NCBI GenBank assembly: GCA_964569385.1
Contig: CAZMUM010000002.1
Location: 62,001 to 126,000 of the forward strand
DNA from: JAADHX01 sp964569385
Lineage (GTDB): Bacteria > Actinomycetota > Acidimicrobiia > Acidimicrobiales > Poriferisodalaceae
Length of the DNA stretch: 64,000 bases
Reading direction: 5' to 3'
Shown: piece after piece, positions 25,856 to 35,243 of the stretch
Numbering within the stretch: position 1 is the stretch's first letter
Layout of the letters: every line of letters begins with the position of its first letter
The notes under the pieces: generated by a model
What the model was told of the DNA's origin: nothing
The model's input: the letters and a program-made list of their open reading frames with translations, nothing else
The model's database searches: none
Made by a program: the position numbers and the translations under genes

Positions 25856-27334
25856 GTGGAGGCCGTAGTCGGACTCGATATCGGCACAACGTCGGTCAAG
25901 GCCGTGGCTGTCAGCGGCGCTGGCGCCATCATTGCCAGCGCATCATCTAGACCACTCACATTTCGGGCTCCGAAAATTGGCTGGGCCGTTCAGTCAACTT
26001 CGGAAGTCAAGGAGGCCGTCGTTGAGTGCCTGTCTGGCCTCACTAATGACCTTCCCGAGAACGCTCAGGTGTTGGCTATCTGCGCCGCGGTTCAAAGCGG
26101 CTCGCTTGTCCTAGTCGACGAATCTGGTACCGCCGCACCGGACATGACCACGTGGATGGACACTCGAACCGTCTCGATCATTAAGAGCTGGGAAGCTGAT
26201 GACACCGCGGCTTTGGTTCGCGAGAAGTCGGGATGGTCGGTTCAGCCTGGTCTTGGCCTTCCCCAAATTGTGTGGCTGAAAGCCAACGAACCGGCGTTGC
26301 ACGAACGCAGCCGATTCGGCTCAGCCGATGACTTCATAATGTCGTTGCTGGTCGGGTCGTGGATCACGAACCCTTCCAACGCTGCTGGTATGCAACTACT
26401 CGACGGCACCACAGGTCGCTGGAGCGAGGATCTATGTGCTCTCGCCGGGACTACGCCCGACCGATTGTCCGAGCTGAGAAACAGTGGTGTAACGGCCGGC
26501 GAGCTCACGAGCGACATGGCCGCGGCGACTGGCCTGCCTGGGTCGTTGCCAGTGGTGGTCGGCGGCCATGACCAGGCTTGCACCGCTCTTGGTTTGGGTG
26601 TTGACCGACCGGGCGAGGCACTGTTGGCCGCTGGTACCGCGTGGGTAGTTACGACTGTGATCGACCAGGCCGACATCGCCTCTGGCCCCAACGATATGAA
26701 CACCAGCTTCCACGTTGTCGAAGGCTTGCGGACGTCGTCGCGATACCTGGGAGGGCTTGGTGCGTCAATGGAGTGGTGGCTCGTCGAGGCCGGCTTCGTG
26801 GGCGACGCCGACCGTTACGGCTTGCTCGGCGAAACGTTGCAACGAACGATTCTCACCGCGGACAGTCCGTACTTCTTGGGCCGAGGTGGCGAACACGAAA
26901 CCGATGGCGGCTCATCACATCCAGGCGCCGGAACGTTCTGGCCCTCCGATGCATCGTCTGATCGAGGACAGTGCGCTCTCGCAATCATGGAGTTTGCCGC
27001 TTTCGAGGTCCGCTCTGCGCTTGCGACGATGCCAGCCGAACAACGACCGACAGCATTATCTCTTGTCGGCGGCGCCAGCCAGGCTCCCGGCTGGGCCCAG
27101 TTGATTGCGAATGCCTGTGCCATCCCGATCAGGGTTGCGCCAGCCGGTTCTTGGCCAGCTATTGGAGCCGCCCTTCTTGCCGCTCGACGTTCTGGTTTGG
27201 TTGCCGAACCGCTCGACGGTGATGTTTGGGTCGAGTCTGCCAGATCACGATTCATACCGGACCAGACCCAAGTTGACCTACTAGATAGCCGTTATCGAGT
27301 TCACCTCGAACTACTTCAGGAGACGCAAAGATGA
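25856..27334 (+). CDS. FGGY-family carbohydrate kinase
   Basis: 492 aa from a GTG that overlaps nothing and lies 2 bases after the aldolase stop; the longer in-frame extension would run through the aldolase gene. The first ATP-site motif is GLDIGTTSVK, and the FGGY domain 2 signatures GGHDQACTALG and LVGGASQAPGWAQLIANA are clear. Xylulokinase-like overall; LsrK is in the same superfamily. Coupled by ATGA to the 2-hydroxyacid dehydrogenase. Confidence 0.85.
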   Translation: MEAVVGLDIGTTSVKAVAVSGAGAIIASASSRPLTFRAPKIGWAVQSTSEVKEAVVECLSGLTNDLPENAQVLAICAAVQSGSLVLVDESGTAAPDMTTWMDTRTVSIIKSWEADDTAALVREKSGWSVQPGLGLPQIVWLKANEPALHERSRFGSADDFIMSLLVGSWITNPSNAAGMQLLDGTTGRWSEDLCALAGTTPDRLSELRNSGVTAGELTSDMAAATGLPGSLPVVVGGHDQACTALGLGVDRPGEALLAAGTAWVVTTVIDQADIASGPNDMNTSFHVVEGLRTSSRYLGGLGASMEWWLVEAGFVGDADRYGLLGETLQRTILTADSPYFLGRGGEHETDGGSSHPGAGTFWPSDASSDRGQCALAIMEFAAFEVRSALATMPAEQRPTALSLVGGASQAPGWAQLIANACAIPIRVAPAGSWPAIGAALLAARRSGLVAEPLDGDVWVESARSRFIPDQTQVDLLDSRYRVHLELLQETQR

Positions 27335-28335
27335 GCCGTCCAACCGTCGCCATCACCATTGGCACCGACAACTACTCGCGGATGTTTTCCGACGCTGCTC
27401 TGGAGTCGTTGTCCGAATTCGCTGAGGTTGTTCATGCGGGTAAAGAACCGGCTGGCAAGACCGAACTTCTTGAGTTGTTGGCCGGTGCCGACGCCTGCAT
27501 TACGTCGTGGGGCACTCACCAGCTCGATGCCGACGTTGTGGGGGGTGCTCCGAACCTCAGGGCTATGGCCCATATGGGCAGCAGCGTGAAGCGGTTTACG
27601 TCGCAGGCCTTCTGGGATCGTGGAATTCACCTGACCAGCGCTGGAATTACTCTGGCCCGCGACGTGGCCGAGACCACTCTGGGCTTGATGATCGTCGGGC
27701 GCAAACGTGTAATCCCTTTGGGTCGCCACCTCCAGCAAGGCGGATGGCGCGAGAGTTCGGCCTGGGATCGGTGGGATGCACGAGAACTCACCCGTTCGAC
27801 TGTCGGGCTCATTGGCGCCTCGAATGTTGGCCGCCACGTCATTTCTCTCCTGGCGCCATTCGAGACCACAATCCTCGTGGCCGATCCGTACCTCGACGTA
27901 GCCGGAGCGGCCGAGCTTGGCGTTACCAAAGTCGAGCTACCCGAGCTTCTCGAACGGGCCGACATCGTGTCGCTCCATTGTCCATCCACACCGTCTACAC
28001 ATCACATCCTGGATGAAGCCGGCCTCGCCCTGATGGCCGACCATGCGCTGCTGATCAACACCGCTCGTGGCGAACTTATCGACGAGGCCGCGCTGATTGC
28101 CGAGCTGAGCCGTGGCCGGTTCTTTGCTTTCCTCGACGTGACCGATCCAGAACCGTGTGCTCTGGACAGCCCACTGCGAACTCTCGACAATGTGGTGTTA
28201 ACTCCCCACACAGCAGGGTGCATCGAGAACTGCAACCGCATGGGCGAGTTGGCAGTCGAGGAACTACGGCGGTTCTTCGTAGGCGAACCAGCCGTCTACG
28301 CCATCACCCACGAAATGCTCGACCGCATCGCCTAG
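27331..28335 (+). CDS. D-isomer-specific 2-hydroxyacid dehydrogenase
   Basis: 334 aa. Rossmann motif GLIGASNVGRHV, and the catalytic triad Arg (NTARGELID), Glu (DVTDPEP) and His (TPHTAG) are all present. Phosphoglycerate-dehydrogenase-like length without the ACT domain. It could oxidise or reduce a 2-hydroxy acid derived from the sugar acid handled by the kinase/aldolase pair (inference). Last gene of the rightward run. Confidence 0.83.
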   Translation: MSRPTVAITIGTDNYSRMFSDAALESLSEFAEVVHAGKEPAGKTELLELLAGADACITSWGTHQLDADVVGGAPNLRAMAHMGSSVKRFTSQAFWDRGIHLTSAGITLARDVAETTLGLMIVGRKRVIPLGRHLQQGGWRESSAWDRWDARELTRSTVGLIGASNVGRHVISLLAPFETTILVADPYLDVAGAAELGVTKVELPELLERADIVSLHCPSTPSTHHILDEAGLALMADHALLINTARGELIDEAALIAELSRGRFFAFLDVTDPEPCALDSPLRTLDNVVLTPHTAGCIENCNRMGELAVEELRRFFVGEPAVYAITHEMLDRIA

Positions 28336-28404
28336 CGTTTGGACCACTGGACCTGGGCCGACGAGCGTTCCGAAGCTGCACCTGAACGACGCTGCTGAAC
28401 TGGT

Positions 28405-28902
28405 CTAGGCGAAGCGAATGTGCGATGGCATGACGTCGTCGACTATTAACACGACATCGCCAGGCTCCATCGTGGCTGAGCCAGCTTCAAGGTCGAGCCA
28501 CGAGGTGAGTACCGGATCGGTCGGGAGCGCGAAGCTGAATCGGCCCTCTGCGTCGGTAAAGGTTTCGACAACGACAACGCTGTCGGCTTCGGTCTGATAC
28601 TTGAACCACACCAGAATCTGGGCCACCCCTGCCCGGCCGAAGGCACCGACCAGGCGCCCATCGAGCCCTCCCGACGGCACGAATTCCTCGGCTACGACCA
28701 CGAGCGTCCGCCGGTGCCACTCAACCAGGCTCACGATCGCTATCAACGCCACGAGGATGAACACCGACAATAGGAGGCCCATCCTGAAAGAGTCGATATC
28801 GGGGCTACTCGCCACGAACGCCACTAGACCGACAGCCGGAAATACCACAAAGAGGGTGAACAGAAAGAGCCCGTGTAGCCGTGCGATGACGTTCGTATTC
28901 AT
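28405..28902 (-). CDS. Two-span membrane protein with Ig/carboxypeptidase-regulatory-like tail
   Basis: 165 aa. Two N-terminal membrane helices (about 10-32 and 40-62) are followed by a beta-rich C-terminal part that reads like a small carboxypeptidase-regulatory or SpaA-type fold (VVETFTDAEGRFSFALPTD). No family recognised. It stands alone between oppositely oriented genes. Confidence 0.55.
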   Translation of the reverse strand: MNTNVIARLHGLFLFTLFVVFPAVGLVAFVASSPDIDSFRMGLLLSVFILVALIAIVSLVEWHRRTLVVVAEEFVPSGGLDGRLVGAFGRAGVAQILVWFKYQTEADSVVVVETFTDAEGRFSFALPTDPVLTSWLDLEAGSATMEPGDVVLIVDDVMPSHIRFA

Positions 28903-29015
28903 GACTTAGACCACCCTACCGATGACACCGACCTCAGATCGTCAAGCGCTACGCGCCGGTAAATCATGCTAGGACTATTGGGCGAGAATTCGGCGGAGGT
29001 CTGCTAGGGGGACAA

Positions 29016-29576
29016 GTGACAGAATCAGCCACGGAGGTCCGCAGCCTTCCTTTGGGAGCGTTCATTCTTGGGGCTGCGGTTTCGGTTTCGCTCGGGGTTT
29101 ATGGCAGCGTTAACGAACCATCTGAGGTGGGGCCGTTTCAGCTGTTCTTCAGTGGTTCGACGCAACTGAAGGTCTGGTTCACGACCGTTGCCGTGATCCT
29201 CGCCATTGTTCAACTGATGACAGCGCTACGGATGTACGGTCGGATCTCATTTCCTGCTGAGACGCCACCATGGTTCGGTGATCTGCACCGCTTGTCGGGC
29301 ACAACGGCTTTCATTTTCACGCTGCCAGTTGCCTACCTCTGCCTTTGGACGTTTGGTTTCAACGGAGGAGCCAGCGACACACGAACGCTGATTCACTCGG
29401 TGCTCGGCTGTCTGTTCTATGGCGCGCTTGCCGCGAAGATCTTCGTGATCCGAAAGAAGTCTGGGCCGGCGTGGGCGCTGCCGGTTCTTGGCGGCACTGT
29501 GTTCACGATCCTCATCGGGCTGTTCCTCACGAGCGCTGTGTGGTTCTGGTCCGACAGCGGTTTTCCATCGTTCTAG
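29016..29576 (+). CDS. Four-span membrane protein, DUF6529-like
   Basis: 186 aa with about four membrane helices (roughly 12-30, 50-68, 88-112, 122-145 and a final segment near 155-178). Histidines at the head of two adjacent helices (DLHRLSG and LIHSVLG) recall the paired haem ligands of cytochrome b561-type proteins, but no haem role is proven. Starts at a GTG preceded by AGGGGG. I assign the DUF number from memory and with caution. Ten bases before the next small gene. Confidence 0.6.
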   Translation: MTESATEVRSLPLGAFILGAAVSVSLGVYGSVNEPSEVGPFQLFFSGSTQLKVWFTTVAVILAIVQLMTALRMYGRISFPAETPPWFGDLHRLSGTTAFIFTLPVAYLCLWTFGFNGGASDTRTLIHSVLGCLFYGALAAKIFVIRKKSGPAWALPVLGGTVFTILIGLFLTSAVWFWSDSGFPSF

Positions 29577-29585
29577 GAGGCACTG

Positions 29586-29798
29586 ATGACGCTAAAGACA
29601 TTCATTGATCGACTTCAAATCGGAGCACTCGGCGTCGCTGCAATCTTCGTGCTGCTCTTGTTCACCGGTTGGCCCGGGGCGGGCGACGGCACCGACCCGT
29701 CGATACCGAGCGAGACCACCGAGGTTCCAGGGACCCCGTTCCCCGAGACCACCGAGGCACCGGGAACCAGCGAGGCGCCCGAAACTAGCGAGGGCTAG
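29586..29798 (+). CDS. Small membrane-anchored Thr/Pro/Glu-rich protein
   Basis: 70 aa: one membrane helix (about residues 13-30) followed by a low-complexity tail of ETTEVPGTP-like repeats. It starts 10 bases after the four-span protein with an AGGAGG ribosome site and is probably its partner. Its stop overlaps the stop of the convergent acidic protein gene by 3 bases. Confidence 0.6.
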   Translation: MTLKTFIDRLQIGALGVAAIFVLLLFTGWPGAGDGTDPSIPSETTEVPGTPFPETTEAPGTSEAPETSEG

Positions 29799-31111
29799 AT
29801 GTCCATGAACTCGTCACTTTGGTCGACGGCTTCCAACATGGCTGCGGCTGCTTCGGTGTCGCCGCTCTGGCCATCCACGTAGTCTGGCTCGAATTGGCCG
29901 GTCAGTTGATCGGTGTCGACCATTACGTAGTCGGCGACAGCGCCCTGAACCTGGTCGCCGTAGTTGATGTCGGCCCCTAGATTCGCCTCGCTGGTCTGGT
30001 CGACGTGTTCGTCGATCATCGCTTGCCAGCCTCCTTCAAGCGGAGCGCCCGGATCCGATTCCGGGGCCATGTCTTCCTGGGGCGGGGGGTCTGCTGGCGG
30101 CGGATCGGCTGCATCGTCGTCGGTTGTCGTGGTGGTGTCGCCCCCCTCTATCTCATCGTTCGCGGCCTTCTCAACCTCGTCCTGGCTGGCGGTAGCGGCG
30201 GGACCTGCCAGATCGAGACCGTCCTCGTCGCCGGTCAGGCTCTGGCCCCCGATCATGCCGCCGCCAGGCTTGTCGGTTCCCGAGTCTCCCCAGAAGTTCT
30301 CAGAGTCATAGCCCGCGGCTTCGACAACTGTGTCGATGATCTTGCTGAGCAAACCGCCGCCTTCGCCTTCCTCGCCGTCCGCGCCGTCCGGCGGCGGTTC
30401 GATCCCACCCCCACCCGCGCCGGCCGGTGGGTCGCCTCCGGCTTCGTCGGTGTCGGGCGATCCGGGGTTATCTTTGACGGCCTGCACATCGTTCGAGAGA
30501 GCATCCATCTTCGCCTCCCGTTCCGAATCGGAGAGAGACGTGTCGTTCTGGATGTCATGCAGCTTGTCCATGAAGTACTCGCCGAGGGAATCGCCGACAG
30601 TGCCGAGAGCGTCGGCGCTGTCGGGTGTGCCTTCGGTGGGGGTAGTTGCGCCGGTGCCGCCATATCCGGCAGCGTCATTACGACCATCGAGCCCGCCCAC
30701 GCCGACAGCCGTGACTTCTTCGAGCATGAACTCGTCGACTTCTGTCGTCATGTCGTCCATCTGGGCGGCGCGATCTGCCATGGCGTCCGCGGGGCTGTCC
30801 AACGAGGTCATATCTCCACCGTCGATTCCGACTGGATCCACGCCGAGGCGGTCTTCGATTCCTTGTGAGGGCTGGACCGCGTCCATGACGTCAGGATCAA
30901 CGCCCACGCGCTCCGGTATTGCATCAAGATTCGCGGTGTCGTTCACGTTCTCGGGTCCAGACGATTGATCGGCCGGAGATACCGCAGACACCGTGCCGTC
31001 CGACTCTTCTTCGATCTTGGTGTCCTTGGGCGGTGCCTTGCCAGTTTGGTCGATGTACTGCTCTCGCAGATCTTCTTGCTTCGTTGGTTCGGTGCGCTTA
31101 CTCCTGGCCAT
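29795..31111 (-). CDS. Long acidic, disordered protein of unknown function
   Basis: 438 aa, rich in Asp, Glu, Gly and Pro, with no Cys, no signal peptide and no membrane span. A basic head (MARSKRTEPTKQ) is followed by acidic low-complexity segments; short helical islands appear near LGEYFMDKLHDIQND and LLSKIIDTVVEAAG. The ATG was chosen because a GGAGG ribosome site lies 7 bases upstream; an in-frame start 10 codons earlier lacks one. Divergent from the SARP regulator, with 86 bases between them. Function unknown; a spore/storage, phase-separating or secreted matrix protein are all possible. Confidence 0.6.
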   Translation of the reverse strand: MARSKRTEPTKQEDLREQYIDQTGKAPPKDTKIEEESDGTVSAVSPADQSSGPENVNDTANLDAIPERVGVDPDVMDAVQPSQGIEDRLGVDPVGIDGGDMTSLDSPADAMADRAAQMDDMTTEVDEFMLEEVTAVGVGGLDGRNDAAGYGGTGATTPTEGTPDSADALGTVGDSLGEYFMDKLHDIQNDTSLSDSEREAKMDALSNDVQAVKDNPGSPDTDEAGGDPPAGAGGGGIEPPPDGADGEEGEGGGLLSKIIDTVVEAAGYDSENFWGDSGTDKPGGGMIGGQSLTGDEDGLDLAGPAATASQDEVEKAANDEIEGGDTTTTTDDDAADPPPADPPPQEDMAPESDPGAPLEGGWQAMIDEHVDQTSEANLGADINYGDQVQGAVADYVMVDTDQLTGQFEPDYVDGQSGDTEAAAAMLEAVDQSDEFMDI

Positions 31112-31145
31112 CTGGTGCCTCCAAGTTTGTTGGTGCCCCACAGCC

Positions 31146-31176
31146 TGTAAGTCGTCCGTAAAGCGAGCGTAAAGCG
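31146..31176 (+). promoter_or_regulatory. SARP-type operator: direct repeats every 11 bp
   Basis: CGTAAAGCG occurs at 31157-31165 and again, exactly, at 31168-31176; an imperfect third copy (TGTAAGTCG, 6 of 9 matches) lies at 31146-31154. The 11-base period is that of SARP operators. The last repeat ends 8 bases before a TANNNT element (TAGTCT, 31185-31190), the published SARP spacing, and that -10 ends 7 bases before the GTG of the SARP gene, implying a leaderless transcript. Confidence 0.6.
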
Positions 31177-31197
31177 CTCACATGTAGTCTCTGGCTT

Positions 31198-34053
31198 GTG
31201 GAGTCACCACGCGTATCGGTCTTGGGGCCGATTGCTTTGTACGATGCTTCCGGTGTGGGCGTCGATCTTGTCGGCCAGCGCAAGCGGGCGCTTCTGGCCA
31301 TGCTTGCCATGCGCCGCGGTCGCCCCGTTCCAACCGAGGTATTGACAGAGGCAGTCTGGGGTGGCGATCCTCCTGCCACCGCGGCCACGGCGCTCCGAGT
31401 CCATGTGGGCGAATTGAGGAAGGCACTTGCCGCGGCTGGTCACGACTTGGCTGGCAGTCTTGTGAACGATGATCGTGGCTACGCGTTGGACTTGCCCGAC
31501 GCAGCGTTCGACACAGGTCTGTTCGAGTCACTTGCTGCACGAGCGAGACAAACAACCGACCTGGCTGAGGCCTTTGCTCGTTCCGCTGCGGCACTTGGGC
31601 TTTGGCGGGCGACGCCGTTCCCTGAGTTAGCCAACACGCATCTGGCGTCAGGCGTGGTCGGGCATCTCGAGCAGCTACGGGCCGAGGTCTTCTCGATCTG
31701 GGCCGAAGCTGGCCTCGGTTCGGGGCGGGCCGATGCGATACTCGGTGCGCTTGAGGTCGCGTGGAGACAAGATGTAGTTCGAGAAGATATGGCTCGGCTG
31801 CTGATGTTGGCTCTGTATACCACGGGGCGCCAGGCTGATGCCCTGGATGTCTATGCCAGGACTCGGTCAGGTCTCGCCGAAGCGCTCGGGCTCGAACCCG
31901 GGCCGGAACTCCGCGACGTCGAGCGCGCCATCTTGGCTCATGATGTCGGCCTAGAGCGGCGAACAACACCTCTGGGACCAGAAGCCCAAGATCCGTTGGA
32001 CGAGCTGGTTGGGCGCATTGACGACTGCTCCCGTTTGGTCAAGTTGCTCCAGCCCGGTTGTTTGGTGAGTGTCGTGGGTGCACCGGGCGTGGGTAAGACG
32101 GCCATTGCGCGTTCCGTCACCGATGACACGACCATTTGGGTCGACCTTGCGGCGGTGGATGATCCCACCACAGCGTTGGCGTCCACCTTCGACGTTGCCG
32201 ACAGTCCCTTGCGGGCGCTTTCGGATTCGGTTGCCGATCGTTTGGCGAACGAAACGCTGCTCGTGGTTCTTGACAACGCCGAGCACACCAAGGAGCGCAC
32301 GGTTGAGCTGGTGCAGAGCCTGCGCACAGGCGCGCCATTGCTACGGCTATTGATTACCAGCCGGGAGGCGTTGGGAGTCGCGAACGAGCAGGTTGTCCAG
32401 CTAGGACCTCTGGATTTGCCTGCTGCTGATGCGAAGCAGTCTGTGCTGGCGCTAAGCCCCGCGGTGAAGTTGTTGGAGCGACGAATCGTCGCTGCTGGCG
32501 CCAAACCAGTGCCCTCGGCCGACTTGTCGTTGTTGGCTCACATCTGTCGCCAGGTGGATGGGCTGCCGCTGGCCATCGAGCTTGCCGCCGTCGTCGTCGT
32601 CGATCAGGGCCTACAGCCTGGCTCCGACGGCCTGGTCGATGCCTTGATGAGGTCGAGCGATACCCAGTTGTCGCTCGAGGCCACCGTGGCATGGAGTCTC
32701 GACGCACTCAGCAAAGACGAGCGAGGTGTGTTCAAAGGTTGCAGCGTCTTCCCATCTTGGTTCGGCTCCAACGATGCGGGAGTCGTCGTCGGCCCTGCTG
32801 CGACAGACCACATTCTGGATCGATTGGCATCGGCGTCCTTGTTCACGAAAGATGCCACCAGGGGCGACCGTGCGTACCGGATGCTGGCGCCGCTGCGCGA
32901 GGTAGGCCGAACGCTTGTGGCCAACCCAGACGAGGCAGGTGCCCGACACGCTCGGCACATTGGTTCGGCCGTGGCCGGGCTGGTAGCGCCAACGCGCCAA
33001 AAGGAAGGCGCCCGAGCTGAACAGGAGGAAATGTTGGCCGACATCGCAGTCGCGCTTGACTGGTTCGAGGCTCACCCAGACCGTATGCACCACGTGCAAC
33101 TTACGGCTCATCTATGGCCGTATTGGTACAAGTCTGGACGCGTTTCCGAGGGCCGTGGACGTCTTGGTGCGGCGCTTGCGGGGAGCGGCGGCTCTGATGA
33201 GGCGAGATGCGACTCCTTGATTGGAGCGGCGTTGTTTGCGGTCTCTCAGGGTGACTACGCCAGCGTTCGTGAGCACTCTGAGAACGCAATGGCAATCGGC
33301 GCGTCAGACACTCGTTTGCCGGTGATGCACGTCGGCAATGCGGCTCTTGCCTGGATCGAACATCGGCTCGAAGACGCGGACCAGCATCTTGGCGACGCCA
33401 TTGAAGAGTTGGCCGATGCCGATGCAGATAGCGAAGCAGTGGTGGTCGGCACGATTTGGGCAACAGTGGCATGGTTCGCTGGCAGGGAGCCGGCTGCAGC
33501 GAAGCGATTCCACGACGTCACAGTTCGCGCTATCCGCGCCGACGACTGGACAGCAGCGCGCATGGCCCGCAGGTACGAAGCGCTGATGCTCGCTTTAGCT
33601 GGCGCCCCTGGGGCCCGGGCCGCCATCAAAGTCGTGCTCGACGAGGACGCGCAGTCATCCGACCCGTTGGCACGATGCCATGCGCACGCTTTTATGGGGT
33701 TGGCCCTGGCCGAGTTGGGTGATCTCGATGCGGCGCGTCCATTGCTCGAGCGAGGTTTTCGCGATGCCGCCAGAGTGTTGGATGTACTGAGCTTGCTCCT
33801 CAGCAGCGGAGGTCTCTTGAGACTGGCCAGAGCCAATGAAAGTTCAACCGCGGTCGCTCTGTGGCTGGGTTGGATCGACACGATGGCCGCGGTTACCGGG
33901 TTGCCTCTGCCCCATGCTGAGGCCGTCGCAATAGACGATGCTCGGCTTTGGGCCAAGGCCACGCTGGGTGGCGAGCTGTTCGACGCTCAGCACACGCGCG
34001 GCGCGTCGCTCGGCCCGCTCGGGCTCATCGATGAGGTGCTCGGACTCGGCTGA
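31198..34053 (+). CDS. SARP/AfsR-type transcriptional regulator with NTPase domain
   Basis: 951 aa. N-terminal OmpR-like winged helix (VLGPIALYD ... AVWGGDPPATAATALRVHVGELRKAL, about 5-95), bacterial transcriptional activation domain (about 100-245; DVYARTRSGLAEALGLEPGPEL), NB-ARC/AAA NTPase with Walker A GAPGVGKT near 295, Walker B LLVVLDNAEH and LLITSREALG, then a long helical repeat tail (TPR-like, about 600-940). Such proteins activate secondary-metabolite or developmental genes, but no biosynthetic cluster is adjacent. Direct repeats in its own promoter suggest self-activation and possibly control of the divergent acidic protein. Confidence 0.85.
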   Translation: MESPRVSVLGPIALYDASGVGVDLVGQRKRALLAMLAMRRGRPVPTEVLTEAVWGGDPPATAATALRVHVGELRKALAAAGHDLAGSLVNDDRGYALDLPDAAFDTGLFESLAARARQTTDLAEAFARSAAALGLWRATPFPELANTHLASGVVGHLEQLRAEVFSIWAEAGLGSGRADAILGALEVAWRQDVVREDMARLLMLALYTTGRQADALDVYARTRSGLAEALGLEPGPELRDVERAILAHDVGLERRTTPLGPEAQDPLDELVGRIDDCSRLVKLLQPGCLVSVVGAPGVGKTAIARSVTDDTTIWVDLAAVDDPTTALASTFDVADSPLRALSDSVADRLANETLLVVLDNAEHTKERTVELVQSLRTGAPLLRLLITSREALGVANEQVVQLGPLDLPAADAKQSVLALSPAVKLLERRIVAAGAKPVPSADLSLLAHICRQVDGLPLAIELAAVVVVDQGLQPGSDGLVDALMRSSDTQLSLEATVAWSLDALSKDERGVFKGCSVFPSWFGSNDAGVVVGPAATDHILDRLASASLFTKDATRGDRAYRMLAPLREVGRTLVANPDEAGARHARHIGSAVAGLVAPTRQKEGARAEQEEMLADIAVALDWFEAHPDRMHHVQLTAHLWPYWYKSGRVSEGRGRLGAALAGSGGSDEARCDSLIGAALFAVSQGDYASVREHSENAMAIGASDTRLPVMHVGNAALAWIEHRLEDADQHLGDAIEELADADADSEAVVVGTIWATVAWFAGREPAAAKRFHDVTVRAIRADDWTAARMARRYEALMLALAGAPGARAAIKVVLDEDAQSSDPLARCHAHAFMGLALAELGDLDAARPLLERGFRDAARVLDVLSLLLSSGGLLRLARANESSTAVALWLGWIDTMAAVTGLPLPHAEAVAIDDARLWAKATLGGELFDAQHTRGASLGPLGLIDEVLGLG

Positions 34054-34127
34054 GGACCTGTTCCGCCCGCCGCTTCGAAGTTAATCTCGTGACTGCGCGG
34101 TGAAGCTCCAGCTATCTTTGTTCCTCT

Positions 34128-35153
34128 GTGGGGTTCAACATGGAGGTACGTAAGGCGCTGGATGATCAGTTGGTGATCCAACGTCGTTTCGGCGCTCTAT
34201 GCAACGCTGTTCAGCGGTTCTCGCCAAACGGCTTCAACGCCACGTTTGCCAACCTCAAGAACGCAGTCGGTGCGACCGATCCCGGTAACTGGACGGCAGA
34301 TCAGATAGTGCAGGCGGCCGACCTCCTCAGCAAGTCCCGTGTCCGATACATGCATCATCGTGCGCGCTGGGATGAAGGCCGCAGAAATCGCAAGGCCCTT
34401 GGAGGTAATGGTCCAAGCAGTGAAGAAATCGATGCTTTCGGTGATAGGTCGTGGTTCGACAACGTCTCGTACAGCCAGAAGCGAGGGCACGGCTGGGGTG
34501 GACTTGCTGATTGGGTTCGAGCAAATGAACTCGTTTTGGGCCCTTTTGGGTCCGACATGGAAGTCGACCTTCGGGAATTGCTGAAACAGGTTCCGCCAGC
34601 GCAGCTCGAACCGAAGGGCTCAATTCTGGCCCATCACGGTCCCTTTTCTTCGACGCTGCAGCCAGCGAATGTGATCGAGATCCCGTACAGGATCTACAAC
34701 GGCCCGATCACAGAGCCTGTCCTTCGCTCTTTGTCGAACCGACAACGTCTGCTAGCCGACTGTTGGTTCAGCCGTAGCCATGATGGGTACGTCCGCGAGC
34801 GCCACCTGAGACGCATTGTCGCGGCCGAAGAGTATTGGGTTGTCCCTTATGTTCTTGCAGCGCTCGGCGACTATGTCGTCGAAATCGTCCACGAGATCGA
34901 ATCCGGCTTGAAGAGACATAGCAAACCGGGATCTTGGCATCGTCGCGCATACCGCCAGTTTGTCGAGAACAACCATGGCTTCATCACGTTGGTGCGCCAG
35001 CGAGCCACCAGTTATCAGCACTGTTACTACTCGGCGTCGTACTCGAAGACCGGAGGAGGCAGTGTTAGGCCGATGTACCCCGCATTCTCAGTACTCGACT
35101 TACTCGGACAGGCCGATGGATACCCGCGTGTATACCGGCTGCCCAGAACTTGA
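34128..35153 (+). CDS. Hypothetical protein, 341 aa
   Basis: Not recognised. Starts at a GTG (an ATG four codons in, at 34140, is also possible). The sequence is rich in Trp, Arg and His, has no signal peptide or membrane span, and contains compact helical segments (ADLLSKSRVRYMHHRARWDEG, HLRRIVAAEEYWVVPYVLAALGDYVVEIVHEIESGL) that make a globular cytoplasmic protein likely. It precedes a toxin-antitoxin pair by about 140 bases on the same strand; a defence-island passenger is a possibility without direct support. Confidence 0.5.
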   Translation: MGFNMEVRKALDDQLVIQRRFGALCNAVQRFSPNGFNATFANLKNAVGATDPGNWTADQIVQAADLLSKSRVRYMHHRARWDEGRRNRKALGGNGPSSEEIDAFGDRSWFDNVSYSQKRGHGWGGLADWVRANELVLGPFGSDMEVDLRELLKQVPPAQLEPKGSILAHHGPFSSTLQPANVIEIPYRIYNGPITEPVLRSLSNRQRLLADCWFSRSHDGYVRERHLRRIVAAEEYWVVPYVLAALGDYVVEIVHEIESGLKRHSKPGSWHRRAYRQFVENNHGFITLVRQRATSYQHCYYSASYSKTGGGSVRPMYPAFSVLDLLGQADGYPRVYRLPRT

Positions 35154-35243
35154 GATCACCGTGGGGTCGCCTGGCCCGTGGCGCGTAACGCCACAACTTG
35201 AGCACTTGCGAGGCTCGCTCTTACCAGCATACGAGATCGGCCT

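Noticed and set aside
25065..27334. AI-2 (Lsr) processing system
   Set aside because: Kinase and aldolase belong to the right superfamilies, but no LsrR or Lsr transporter is present; family membership alone is not enough.
30005..30868. 287-codon + strand open frame
   Set aside because: Shadow of the acidic protein gene; Gly/Val/Arg-rich translation without start signals.
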